Source of the DNA: Microbulbifer hainanensis
Lineage (GTDB): Bacteria; Pseudomonadota; Gammaproteobacteria; Pseudomonadales; Cellvibrionaceae
Reading direction: 5' to 3'
Assembly (NCBI RefSeq): GCF_014904735.1
Contig: NZ_JACZCR010000057.1
Location: 1-64,000 of the forward strand
Length of the DNA: 64,000 nt
A program made the position numbers and the translations under genes. The notes beneath the pieces were generated by a model that had not been told where the DNA came from, did not search any database, and was given only the letters and a program-made list of their open reading frames with translations. Shown piece after piece: positions 27,725 to 36,953 of this stretch (its first letter is position 1; each line of letters opens with the position of its first letter).

Positions 27725-30700
27725 TCAGAAAGGACTGACTTCCTGCCAGGACAGGCGCCCTTCGCGGTTGCCCACGTACCATTCGCGTGGGCCACAATCC
27801 GGCTCGCCACTGACATTAATACAAAACTGACCGGAACCGCCACTACGACTGGCACCGCTACCGTCAGATTTGCGAATTATTGCCGGATCAGTGGGGATAC
27901 CGCCCCCACCGTGTTCTCCATCATCTCCAAGACTGCTGGCCAATTCACCAACATAGCCCTTATCTGCGTCGTCGATCACACCATCGTTGTTACCGTCATA
28001 GACAGCCACTTCAGGGGCCAATCCGCTACGGAAATCGACGCTCATCAGGTAACCAGTTCCACCCGAAGAGCATACCGCAGTGCTGGGTATGGCGGTATTA
28101 AAAAACAGGACACTGCCCAGTAGCAGAGACTCGGTGATGACCCGCTCCCCACCGGTCACCTCGTCAAAACCGTTGCTGCCCCCCTGCAGAGGTATTTTCC
28201 AGCCATTTTCACCACCACTCCAGTCCACAGGATCAGCTGCGAGGCTCATCGTACGCTGCCCACTCTGTACGGAGAAGCTCCGCGACACCAGGTCGCTAGA
28301 ATCCAGGTCGTCGTCCCCTTTATCCCAGACGCCATAGTAAGCCATGGCATCAGTATCCTGCAGGTCATCTGAGTTCAGGTACTGACCGGATCCGAACAGG
28401 ACCAGCAGGTTCGGATAGGGGCCGTTGGGGACCTGAGTGTTCTTGGCAATACGGGGCGCCGTGGTGATGGGCTCCGGCTCCGTATTGGTACCCGTGGTAA
28501 AGAGCGGGCCGCCGTAATCCCTGCTCCAGCTGGTATCCGCCGTTGAGCAGACCCCATTGGTCAGGCTGCACAGGTCAAAGGCCCACATATTGCCTTGCAC
28601 ATCACCGGCATAGACCCGATCCACGACGCCATCGCCGTTCGTATCGGCCAGCGAGGGCGTGGACAAGCCGTTCTTCTCATTATTTCCACTCGAGTCCGTC
28701 CAACCTGTATCAATCTTTTTGATATCGCCGTTATCGAAGTAATAGATATATAGGACTGCTTTGCCACTGTCACTGTTGTAGCCATTACCAAAAATCGCAG
28801 CCCAACGTCCATTGTTGAGCAGGGCAACCTTCGGCCGACTGAAAGACAGGCCCATATCGTCATCATCCGCGCCTATCTCGTCCATCACGATTCGGGAGGC
28901 GTTGCCGGAGGAAAAATCATCCGGGTCCGTCACATCGAGAACAAAATAACCTTTGCCGCCGGCTCCGAGACCACCAATCAGCACCGTGTGCCAGTCATCA
29001 TCAAAAAACGCATCGGCGACCGTCGGGGTCAGGTTGACGTAGAACCTGTGGCCATAGTTCTGGCTGGTGAGATAGTGCAGTCCTTCCGTTGCCTCGGTAC
29101 TGAGTACCAACTCCGGAATGTAGGCAATCTTCTCTTCACCGGTATCTGCATCAAATCCATGCAGCATGCCATCGTTCGCCCCCACGTAGACAATCGGATC
29201 GCGGTTCGCCGCGGCGGCGACAAAATCAGAATAGCGATCATTGACATCGCCGAACGGATCCGTATCCGGATAATTGAAGTTCGGCTCGCCGACAAAAGTC
29301 GGCGTCGAATTCACGATATCGCCGAGCGCAGTATCGCGCAGGCGGAACTCACTGCTGTCCGTGCCCTCATTGGTACGCACACCGCGGATATAATCCAGTC
29401 GCTCGTCTCCGCGTCCATCGTTGCTGGCCGAGGCTGAATTGATATCAAGGTCTGCCTGTTGCGGTGTCGACGGATCGGTAGGATCACTGCCGATCAGTCC
29501 AGCCTCAAACTCTTTGCCGACGCCGTCCTCCGAGGTCAAAATCAACCGTGTCGACACCGAGCGACTGTCCAGGAGTGTCTGGGCACTCCACTTATCCGTA
29601 CTATTGAATTTTCCGGTGACCGGATCGAATTCTCGCGCTACCAGACTACCGGACCATTTCTCGCTATTGTAACTGGCCAGATAGATCACCGAGTTACTGC
29701 TCAGTGATGTGGCGTTGAATGAGGCCGCTGAAGAAGCACCGACCTTCGAGAAGATATCTGTAAGAATCGACTGGAACGCTGTCTCCAGCGCATCGCTATC
29801 GGAAGCGTAAAGAAACTTGCCCCCGGCTTGTTCGGCGGCACTCTTTAGCAGCGGGTTGTTGGCCAGCGAGCCCTCAGCAAAACCGACCATGTATGACGAC
29901 ACATTGTTTTTTACCGGATTGCTGGCATCGGGGCCATCAAGGTCGGGGCGCAGATCCATGTCATACATCGCCGTGGTGACATCGTCCAGATAGTCGGATC
30001 CCTTGCCACTATAGTGCGTGCGACAGTCGGAATCGTCACTCGTTGCCGTACAGTCTCCATCATAATCCCGCAACGCGTCGCTGACATCGAAGTCTCCATT
30101 TGGCTCACCGTCCGTCAGCAGCATGAAGAAATTTTTCTGACAATAATATTGAACGGATTGCGAAGGTGCGGTTAAGCCGCTTTTGAAATCCGGCTGGTCT
30201 TCGAATATATCACTGACCGACTTGAAATCTTCTGTCTGTTTGAAAGAGTTTTCGGGATGCAGGGCGAGATTGCCGGAGGCCTTATAGCCGTAGGTAAAGT
30301 AGCGCCCGATATCCGATGCTGCCTCGGCCAGTGGCGTCACACCGCTGGCGGGGATATCGTCGATACCGTCTTTGATATTCTTTTTTTCTGTCGAATCCAG
30401 CAATGTGAGGTTGTACAAGATGCGCGCGCCTTCACTGCCATTAAACCTCGACAATCCCACACGCATGCTTCCATCGCCAAGGCTGTCAACCAGGCCTTTT
30501 GCCGCACGTTTTACCACATCGGTTCGCTTTTCCCCGCTATCCAGTTTGTTACCCATGGAGCCCGATGAGTCCAGCATGATCATCAGATTCGGCTTAGCAC
30601 CGCCCTGCGTGACCAGCGGCACATCGGCCACTGCGCCCGGTGCTGTCTCGGCACTGACAAGTATCGAAGAGCTGAGCGCAAAAGAGCCGACGACAAGTGA

Positions 30701-30736
30701 AAGCCCGCGTATCCGCGAGCCAGTTAGAATTTCCAT
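27725..30736 (-). CDS. pilY1: Type IV pilus tip adhesin PilY1, copy 2
   Basis: 1003-aa PilY1 homologue, more diverged than copies 1 and 3 are from each other. Signal peptide ends near residue 29 (ILVSAE). A von Willebrand A region carries an intact DSSGS metal site at 56-60. The propeller half keeps VYVGANDGMLHGFDADTG, GGLGAGGKGYFVLDVTDP and the calcium loop DTNGDGVVDRVYAGD near 696. A second loop, DGNNDGVIDDAD, lies near 911. The C-terminal tail lacks the Pro/Gly-rich CTPGSNG segment that copies 1 and 3 share, ending instead REGRLSWQEVSPF. AAGGAAGTGCA precedes the ATG. It lies upstream of pilE, the ancestral arrangement. Confidence 0.93.
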   Translation of the reverse strand: MEILTGSRIRGLSLVVGSFALSSSILVSAETAPGAVADVPLVTQGGAKPNLMIMLDSSGSMGNKLDSGEKRTDVVKRAAKGLVDSLGDGSMRVGLSRFNGSEGARILYNLTLLDSTEKKNIKDGIDDIPASGVTPLAEAASDIGRYFTYGYKASGNLALHPENSFKQTEDFKSVSDIFEDQPDFKSGLTAPSQSVQYYCQKNFFMLLTDGEPNGDFDVSDALRDYDGDCTATSDDSDCRTHYSGKGSDYLDDVTTAMYDMDLRPDLDGPDASNPVKNNVSSYMVGFAEGSLANNPLLKSAAEQAGGKFLYASDSDALETAFQSILTDIFSKVGASSAASFNATSLSSNSVIYLASYNSEKWSGSLVAREFDPVTGKFNSTDKWSAQTLLDSRSVSTRLILTSEDGVGKEFEAGLIGSDPTDPSTPQQADLDINSASASNDGRGDERLDYIRGVRTNEGTDSSEFRLRDTALGDIVNSTPTFVGEPNFNYPDTDPFGDVNDRYSDFVAAAANRDPIVYVGANDGMLHGFDADTGEEKIAYIPELVLSTEATEGLHYLTSQNYGHRFYVNLTPTVADAFFDDDWHTVLIGGLGAGGKGYFVLDVTDPDDFSSGNASRIVMDEIGADDDDMGLSFSRPKVALLNNGRWAAIFGNGYNSDSGKAVLYIYYFDNGDIKKIDTGWTDSSGNNEKNGLSTPSLADTNGDGVVDRVYAGDVQGNMWAFDLCSLTNGVCSTADTSWSRDYGGPLFTTGTNTEPEPITTAPRIAKNTQVPNGPYPNLLVLFGSGQYLNSDDLQDTDAMAYYGVWDKGDDDLDSSDLVSRSFSVQSGQRTMSLAADPVDWSGGENGWKIPLQGGSNGFDEVTGGERVITESLLLGSVLFFNTAIPSTAVCSSGGTGYLMSVDFRSGLAPEVAVYDGNNDGVIDDADKGYVGELASSLGDDGEHGGGGIPTDPAIIRKSDGSGASRSGGSGQFCINVSGEPDCGPREWYVGNREGRLSWQEVSPF

Positions 30737-30745
30737 TGCACTTCC

Positions 30746-31285
30746 TTATAGCAACTTTCCGTGATGGGTCACGATAACGCGCTCGGTTTTCGCGAGTCCC
30801 TCCCCCATGGCGACAATGCGAAAAACCTTTATATTGCCACTGCTTGCAACCACGTTATTAGTCCCCGCCACTTCTGTTTTCCCGGCAACTGCCTCCGGAT
30901 CGATTTCTCCCGCCATTTCGATAAAGTAGTGACCGGTGAACGTTTTACCGTCCATGGTGATGGTGACATCGCGGCTGACTCCGGCATTCCAGGTCGCCGC
31001 CGCAAAAAGATCTGCAGGTGCGTCGCCCTCGGTATACAAGCCATCGGTACCGGACGCAGAAAATGCGCTGGTATCGACAAGCCCGTTGACATCTTTTTCC
31101 GCTGCGCGCACGGTAGACTCTGCCACCTGCAATGCCAGCTGTGCATCCCGCGATGCAGAGGTCATTTTTTCCTGCAGAATGACACTGCGCGCACCGGACA
31201 CACCGATCAGCGTCAGCATCAGCAAAATGATCATGCAGATCACCAGCACGGCACCGCGCTGGCGCCCCAGAGAAAAATTATTCAT
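30746..31285 (-). CDS. pilX: Minor pilin PilX, copy 2
   Basis: 179-aa PilX-family minor pilin. QRG before AVLVICMIILLMLTLIGVSG; position +5 is Ile, not Glu. The conserved ARSVILQEKMTSASRDAQLALQ follows. The globular part (YTEGDAPADLFAAATW, KTFTGHYFIEMAGEIDPEA) differs clearly from copies 1 and 3, but the C-terminus VIVTHHGKLL keeps the family ending. The start overlaps the pilW stop by one base, and pilY1 begins 9 bases after its stop. Confidence 0.9.
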   Translation of the reverse strand: MNNFSLGRQRGAVLVICMIILLMLTLIGVSGARSVILQEKMTSASRDAQLALQVAESTVRAAEKDVNGLVDTSAFSASGTDGLYTEGDAPADLFAAATWNAGVSRDVTITMDGKTFTGHYFIEMAGEIDPEAVAGKTEVAGTNNVVASSGNIKVFRIVAMGEGLAKTERVIVTHHGKLL

Positions 31286-32250
31286 CAGCGGCTCCCCCGG
31301 TTGCGCAGTTTGGTCAGTGCGCTGTATGTCTTGCGCAAGCGCCCGTCGTCCGGTGCCGAGATCTGGACGGTTGTTCCCAACCGCGTGTACTTCAGCTGTT
31401 TGGCACCGCTGCGCTCGTCCGCGGCCACCAGTAGCTGGATACGGATCGCCGCAACCTGCCCGCTCTCCACGGCATTGGCTGGCGGTGCCCCCCAGATATC
31501 GACAATATCGTCACCGCCACCGGCATCGCGCCCGTATATCACTTGCAGGTCTTCCACACCGGGGATCAATTCCTGGGCACTGCTCGCTTCATTTTCCCGG
31601 ACAAACAGTCCGGGGAGGTTCGTAGTGGTATCGCGGCTGATAAAATAATCGCGAACATAGGGGCGGTAGATCGCGGCATCGGCATCGTAAAGACTGGAAA
31701 AGGTATCGTCGACGGTCAGGATCGTGGGGGAACCCACCAGGCTGGCGACGGTTGTGATATCACCGGCGCGGCAGCTCGCTACCATCACATAGTCCCCGGC
31801 CTTGATGCCATTGCAGCTGCCTTCGATCTCAACCTGGGTGCCACTGATATTGGCCGCAATACGTCCTTCGCCACCACAGGCATCCAGCGCACCACGCACA
31901 CGCAGGACGTCGGTACCCGGCTCCACGGTTTTGCCACCGAGTGTCACGGTGCCGGTCACGTTATCAGTGCCACTGACAAAGTCGCCATCGAATATCGTGT
32001 CGGCATTGTTCACGAGCAGAGTCGGGTCCACCACGCAGCCGTCAAATGCTGCTCCACGCAACTCCTTCGACAACATATCGGTAGCCATGCGACCGCTCTC
32101 CTGAATGCGCGACAGCGATTCCTGAAGGCTGTGAGTGCGACGATTGGCGTCGAAGATCTGTAACACACCCAGCAATAGCACGGCCGACAGCAGGATACCG
32201 ATCATCAATTCTATCAACGAAAGACCGCGTTGCTTTTCCAGAAATTGCAT
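31285..32250 (-). CDS. pilW: Minor pilin PilW, copy 2
   Basis: 321-aa minor pilin, about 24 residues shorter than copy 1. QRG before LSLIELMIGILLSAVLLLG, Glu at +5, then LQIFDANRRTHSLQESLSRIQ. It lacks the ADYWGC motif of copies 1 and 3 (here RGAAFDGCVVDP). It retains the loop GRDAGGGDDIVDIW in the C-terminal domain and ends KLRNRGSR. It starts 3 bases after the pilV stop. Confidence 0.9.
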   Translation of the reverse strand: MQFLEKQRGLSLIELMIGILLSAVLLLGVLQIFDANRRTHSLQESLSRIQESGRMATDMLSKELRGAAFDGCVVDPTLLVNNADTIFDGDFVSGTDNVTGTVTLGGKTVEPGTDVLRVRGALDACGGEGRIAANISGTQVEIEGSCNGIKAGDYVMVASCRAGDITTVASLVGSPTILTVDDTFSSLYDADAAIYRPYVRDYFISRDTTTNLPGLFVRENEASSAQELIPGVEDLQVIYGRDAGGGDDIVDIWGAPPANAVESGQVAAIRIQLLVAADERSGAKQLKYTRLGTTVQISAPDDGRLRKTYSALTKLRNRGSR

Positions 32251-32253
32251 CGA

Positions 32254-32727
32254 TCAGAGCTCCACCACCAGTTCAAAGGTTCGATCCACCGCACCACCGG
32301 TGGACTGCCCGTAATCTTCGCCAGTGTGCTGCTCCGACCAGGTCACGGTAATCGTGGCTTCGCCATCGTCGTCAACGGCGATAGAGCCTTTGCCTTCGGG
32401 TAGATTGGTGGAAAGCATCTGCCCCCACTCGTAGAGATCCATGGCCGCCAATTGCAGCGTGCTGCAGATTCCGCTCAGGCAGGTCTGCGCCGTCTGACTG
32501 TTGTCCACATTGGTGGCATCGTAGGCGTCGTTTTCAACTCCCAGCGGATTAATCCGCATGCGTTCGGCAATATCGTAAGCCGCCAGGGAAGCAAAATAAG
32601 TCAGATTGGCGTTGTTGCTGTTTTTCAGGCTCATCATCTGCGTGGCGCCAAGCCCCAGCAGGCCTACGGACATAACCAAGACAGTGATCAGCACTTCGAT
32701 CAGCGTGGCCCCTCGTTGATGGTTCAT
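32254..32727 (-). CDS. pilV: Minor pilin PilV, copy 2
   Basis: 157-aa minor pilin. QRG before ATLIEVLITVLVMSVGLLG, then GATQMMSLKNSNNA. The C-terminal domain includes MDLYEWGQMLSTNLPEG and a Cys pair within QTCLSGIC. Sequence between residues 60 and 95 differs strongly from the other two copies, consistent with independent surface evolution. It lies 15 bases after fimT/U of cluster 2. Confidence 0.9.
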   Translation of the reverse strand: MNHQRGATLIEVLITVLVMSVGLLGLGATQMMSLKNSNNANLTYFASLAAYDIAERMRINPLGVENDAYDATNVDNSQTAQTCLSGICSTLQLAAMDLYEWGQMLSTNLPEGKGSIAVDDDGEATITVTWSEQHTGEDYGQSTGGAVDRTFELVVEL

Positions 32728-32742
32728 GATCTTTCGCTCTCC

Positions 32743-33237
32743 TTAGCTACAGGTAAACGGACTGCTGCGCAGAACCCCACTGACTAGTACGCTGACTTTG
32801 CGGCCGCTTTCCCCTGATGTTTCCGTATCACAGATGTCGATGGCAAGACTGCTGGCCATCGTGGTCTGACCGTCGGCCGTATAACTGAATTCGATATCAC
32901 CGCTACTGACGACCACATCCGGTCCGTTACAACGACCGCTGAGCTGAATGATTTCATCACTGTCGGCGTCGCCGTCAGCGTTGTCATCTCGGTAGACGGT
33001 AATGCCCTGTGCAATGCCATTAGGTGCGGTCACCGTGATCGTCTGCCCACGGCGGACGGCTTCGCTCCGAGCCAGTTGCAGAGTGCCGACAAGTTGATTG
33101 GTACAGGAGATTCGCTTATTGCGACGGATGGATTCACTGAAAGAAGGGGCGGCCAAAGCGGTCACAATTGCCAGAATCGCAATCGTGATCATCAACTCCA
33201 CCAACGTGAATCCTGCTGACTTGGTATATTTGTCCAT
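32743..33237 (-). CDS. GspH/FimT-family minor pseudopilin (FimU-like), cluster 2
   Basis: Pseudopilin of 164 aa, first gene of cluster 2. SAG before FTLVELMITIAILAIVTALAAPS, Glu at +5, then SCTNQLVGTLQLARSEAVRRG. It contains a canonical EF-hand-spaced loop DDNADGDADSDE and ends VLRSSPFTCS. The frame is open to 33414, but the extra 59 residues are Cys-rich and unlike a prepilin leader, so I chose the ATG at 33237; its ribosome site is weak. The family is shared with the cluster 1 gene, but the two are well diverged. Confidence 0.87.
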   Translation of the reverse strand: MDKYTKSAGFTLVELMITIAILAIVTALAAPSFSESIRRNKRISCTNQLVGTLQLARSEAVRRGQTITVTAPNGIAQGITVYRDDNADGDADSDEIIQLSGRCNGPDVVVSSGDIEFSYTADGQTTMASSLAIDICDTETSGESGRKVSVLVSGVLRSSPFTCS

Positions 33238-33860
33238 AAATAATATCGCGCTCGACGGGCGACAATGCTGTCCATAGCATTGGCTTGAATGTGCATTTAT
33301 ATAACGGGAGGCAATACTGACGACAGTGCAACAGTCACAAAATTCATCAACCGGCGACGGGCGGCATCGAGAGATTGACAAATGGCAGGAACATTTCCTT
33401 AAAAAAGGGCGCAAAAGGAATAATTAGACAAATAAATTTGATAATTTTATGTGGACCGATTGGCTCAAATCATAAGGGGTTTATGGCAAGAAGAAGTTAA
33501 AACCCTCGTTCCACTCTTGATTATTCTGCGGCATCCCCGTGCCAAATTTCTAAAGACTCAGCATCACTTCCGTAATTGGTACGCTCACGAAATTACTGGA
33601 GAAGAATCCAATCGAGAGTGAATTCAACGGTTCTATCGGCACTATCGTTTTGAAAACGAACGAAATCGTATTGGGGAAAACATCGTGCTAGGTAATACCA
33701 TCTTTTAGAGACCAAAATTAGAGGTAATTCTGCCAATTAAAGACAAAACCAGAGCGAGGTCCCACCTGTGGATTGATCGGCATCAATTGGGGTGTTCATT
33801 CGCAATTCAATAGTTCGTGAAAATGCCTCGATTTTGTGTCCCTTATTTTCACTTTCACAG
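33238..33860. other. AT-rich gene-free spacer between clusters 2 and 3
   Basis: About 620 bases. From roughly 33400 the composition drops: one 60-base line has only 18 G+C, and others about 22-27, against about 60% for the window. It should hold the cluster 2 promoter (minus strand), but I see no convincing -35/-10 pair. It contains a perfect 15-bp palindrome TCGTTTTGAAAACGA (33645-33659) and a small inverted repeat ATTGAT/ATCAAT (33772-33787). A 56-codon plus-strand frame starts with GTG at 33451 and stops at 33621; it has no ribosome site and I do not call it a gene. Confidence 0.6.
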
Positions 33861-36800
33861 TCATCGCGGCTGCACCTGCTCCCAGGCAATACGACCACTG
33901 CGGTTAGCGACACTCACCCGGATATCATCGCAGACGACACCGCCATTACTGCCGGGCGTACAGCGGACATCGCCGACAAAGCCCGGCTGTCCCGGCATCC
34001 CCGGATCGCCGCTGACGACACCATCGTCGCCGTCTCCCTCCTTGCAATGCGCGCCGATGCAGGGCTCGAATAGCTTGCCGATAAAGCCCACATCCCCCTC
34101 ATCGATCTCGCCATCATTATTAAAATCTGCCACCGCTTCAGTACCCGACAGGCCGGACGTGAAATCCAGGCTCATCAGATAGCCGGTGCCACTGGATGAA
34201 CAGCTGTCGGGATTGGGAATGATTGTATTGAAAAATAGCGTATTCCCCCTCAAGGCCGGCGAGGTCACTACCCGCTCACCGGCAAAATTGCCGGTTCCCC
34301 TGTCCAGGCGGATATACCAGCCGTGCTGTTGCGCCCAGTCCATCTCGGGATCATCGGGGTCGGATTTCCGCCCGCTGCCGACTGTCTCGACGAGGCGCTC
34401 GGCCAGATCGCCTTCGGTGAGCGAAGCCCCGGAAACCGTGTCGCCGTTGTCCCATACTGCATAGAAGGCACCCGCATTCTGGTCGACGAGGTCACCCTTG
34501 TTCAGGTACTGCCCTGTGCCGAACAGCACCAGCACATTGGGCGAGGCACCATCGGTGACCGCGGTATTTTCGGCAATCAACGGTGCCGCCATGATGGTTT
34601 CTCCCGGGGCCTTGAATAGCGGGTGGCCACCCACTACGTCCCATTGGCTGTCTCTATTACCGGAGAGGTCAAAGGCCCACATGTTACCCATCAGATCACC
34701 GGCATAGGCACGGTCCACGATACTGTCCCCATCAAGGTCCACCAGCCGCGGCGTGGATAGGCCGTTCTTGCGATCGTCCACGGTGCCGGCGTCAGTGGAT
34801 ATAAACAGCCAGTCGTCGGATTGCCAGGTGCCGTCGGCACCGGCTTCGATATAGACGATAAACAGACCGGCCACGCCGTTGTCGCTGTTGTATCCGTTGC
34901 CGAAAATAACCGCCCACTCCCCATTATTCAGCTTGGCGATTTTCGCTTCGGAGTAACTGAATCCCAGGTTTGCGCGATCGGTATCGTCCCCGCCATCAAA
35001 CTCCCAGAGCACGACATTGTCGGCATTCGCTTCGGTCAGGGATGCCGGGTCGGTGACATCCAGGGCGAAATAGCCTTTGCCACCACCCCGCAACCCGCCT
35101 ACTAACAGCGTGATCCATTCAGGGCTGCCACCACCCTGGGGGTCCACAAAAACATCGGATACCGCGGGTGTGAGATCCACATAGTATTTGTGTGTATAAA
35201 CGGAGGAGGTGAAATAGTGCAGGCCATTCGCCCTGTCGGTGCTCGCGACCAGTTTCGGCACATAGGCAAACAGCTCATCGCCCGAATCGGCCAGGAAGCC
35301 GTGCAGCATGCCGTCATTGGCGCCGATATAAACGACAGGTGCGCGATTCTGGAAGTCCAGCGTGAACTGATCGTAAGTAGCGTCCGGCGTACCAAAGGTC
35401 GACGGCCAGCTGAGATCCGGCGCGCCGACATAGACGGGGCTGGAGTGCACAATATCGCCCAGCAATTTCACCCTGCCCACGCTGATTCCAGCAGTAAACC
35501 GCCCCCGGGTGCGGAAGCCGTCCAGCCTGTCGCTGGAGGTGTCGCCGCGGATATATTCAAGCCGGTTATCCCAGAGTCCATCCGGGTCATCGGTGGAGCC
35601 GTCGCTGGCATCCACCTGTAGATCCAACCGCTGTGGTGTGCCCAGGTTGGCCATGGGACTGCTTCGCGTAAACGGCACTCCCTGGCCATCCACGTAGGTC
35701 AGAATCTGGCGACCGACGGAGGTCCGCCCGGCCAGCAATTCTGAAGCCTCCCATTGGGTGCCATCAATCCGGCCGGTATTGGGATCCAGATAGCGCGCAA
35801 AAAGGCGACCGCTAAAGTCATCGGTATCAAACTTCGCCGAATAGATAACGGATCCCGATTCCAGTGTCGTGGTATTGAAGGAAACTGATGACTGGGTACC
35901 GACGAAACTGGAGATGGAGTTGATCGTCTCGCTGAGGGCATTTTCCATCGCAGCTGTGTCGGATACGATTGTGAAACCGCCGAAACCGTTTATCCCCGCG
36001 TCCGCAAGCAACTGGTTATCCCCGAAACCGATGAAGTAACTGATCACGTTGTTCTTCTGATCGGGATCGTCCGGATCGGTCAGGTCCGGGCGCAGGTCGA
36101 TGTCATAAAGAGCACCTGCAACATCGTCCAGATAGTCGGATCCGCCATCCGACGAGTAGATTTCATTCGGTTTACGGTCGAAGGTTAAGCAGGGCGTTTC
36201 CACGTCCGTGCAGTCACCGTCATAGTCTTCAAGAAAAGTATTGGCGGAAAGGTCTCTATCTTTGGTCGGCACTCCCTCGGTCAACATTACCAAGGTACTT
36301 TTCTGGCAGTATTCCTGCACGGGTAGATTGTTGCCGGTCGGCGAGCTGAGGCCGGCCGCATAACTCGGTTCCGGTCCGAAAATCTCTGCACTGGTACCGC
36401 TCGATGCAATGCCGTCCGGGTGCGCAACAAGCTGTCCCGATGGATCGAAACCAATAGTGAAGTAGCGCCCCATCGAGGCCAGCGCCTCAGAAAGTGGCGC
36501 GAATCCGCTACCGTCGATGGCATTGATGATCGAAATAATATCCTGGCGCGCGCCCGATTCGGAAAGACTGGTCAGGTTTTTCAGGACCAGGGCCCCGTCA
36601 TCGTCACTGGCACCACCATCTCCCCCCACATTCGTTATATTAGTGCGATTCAGGCGTGCCACGCCGACCCGCACATTGTTCACGCTGTTGACCACATTGA
36701 CTGCCGCCTGCTTGGCCGCCTGCAGTTGGGTCTGGCCATCTGACAGTGTATTGGTGGCCATGGCTTCGGAAGAATCCAGCACCAGCATCAGGTTGGGCTC

Positions 36801-36941
36801 GGTTTTGCCGAGCGACTGCAGCGGCGCATCGCTGAGTGTCAGCGGATCGGCAGCGGCACAAATCGACAGAGTTACGGAAAAACCAAGCGAGGCCGAAAGA
36901 GTGGCCTGTTGGAACCGGCCGCGGGGAATGATTCCTTTCAT
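33861..36941 (-). CDS. pilY1: Type IV pilus tip adhesin PilY1, copy 3 (altered metal site)
   Basis: 1026-aa PilY1 homologue closest to copy 1. ATG at 36941 has GGAG 6 bases upstream; a GTG four codons earlier is possible. Signal peptide ends near residue 30. The von Willebrand A metal site at 56-60 reads DSSEA instead of DSSGS, so the third metal-binding Ser of DxSxS is lost. The rest of the protein is intact: VYIGANDGMLHGFLADSG, GGLRGGGKGYFALDVTDP, the calcium loop DLDGDSIVDRAYAGD near 734, and DFNNDGEIDEGD near 937. The tail shares CTPGSNG and the Pro/Gly segment with copy 1. Last gene of cluster 3. Confidence 0.93.
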   Translation of the reverse strand: MKGIIPRGRFQQATLSASLGFSVTLSICAAADPLTLSDAPLQSLGKTEPNLMLVLDSSEAMATNTLSDGQTQLQAAKQAAVNVVNSVNNVRVGVARLNRTNITNVGGDGGASDDDGALVLKNLTSLSESGARQDIISIINAIDGSGFAPLSEALASMGRYFTIGFDPSGQLVAHPDGIASSGTSAEIFGPEPSYAAGLSSPTGNNLPVQEYCQKSTLVMLTEGVPTKDRDLSANTFLEDYDGDCTDVETPCLTFDRKPNEIYSSDGGSDYLDDVAGALYDIDLRPDLTDPDDPDQKNNVISYFIGFGDNQLLADAGINGFGGFTIVSDTAAMENALSETINSISSFVGTQSSVSFNTTTLESGSVIYSAKFDTDDFSGRLFARYLDPNTGRIDGTQWEASELLAGRTSVGRQILTYVDGQGVPFTRSSPMANLGTPQRLDLQVDASDGSTDDPDGLWDNRLEYIRGDTSSDRLDGFRTRGRFTAGISVGRVKLLGDIVHSSPVYVGAPDLSWPSTFGTPDATYDQFTLDFQNRAPVVYIGANDGMLHGFLADSGDELFAYVPKLVASTDRANGLHYFTSSVYTHKYYVDLTPAVSDVFVDPQGGGSPEWITLLVGGLRGGGKGYFALDVTDPASLTEANADNVVLWEFDGGDDTDRANLGFSYSEAKIAKLNNGEWAVIFGNGYNSDNGVAGLFIVYIEAGADGTWQSDDWLFISTDAGTVDDRKNGLSTPRLVDLDGDSIVDRAYAGDLMGNMWAFDLSGNRDSQWDVVGGHPLFKAPGETIMAAPLIAENTAVTDGASPNVLVLFGTGQYLNKGDLVDQNAGAFYAVWDNGDTVSGASLTEGDLAERLVETVGSGRKSDPDDPEMDWAQQHGWYIRLDRGTGNFAGERVVTSPALRGNTLFFNTIIPNPDSCSSSGTGYLMSLDFTSGLSGTEAVADFNNDGEIDEGDVGFIGKLFEPCIGAHCKEGDGDDGVVSGDPGMPGQPGFVGDVRCTPGSNGGVVCDDIRVSVANRSGRIAWEQVQPR

Positions 36942-36953
36942 ATTCAGCTCCAC

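Noticed and set aside
33451..33621. 56-codon GTG-started frame in the AT-rich spacer
   Set aside because: No ribosome site, no similarity I recognise, and a frame of this length is not surprising in AT-rich DNA.
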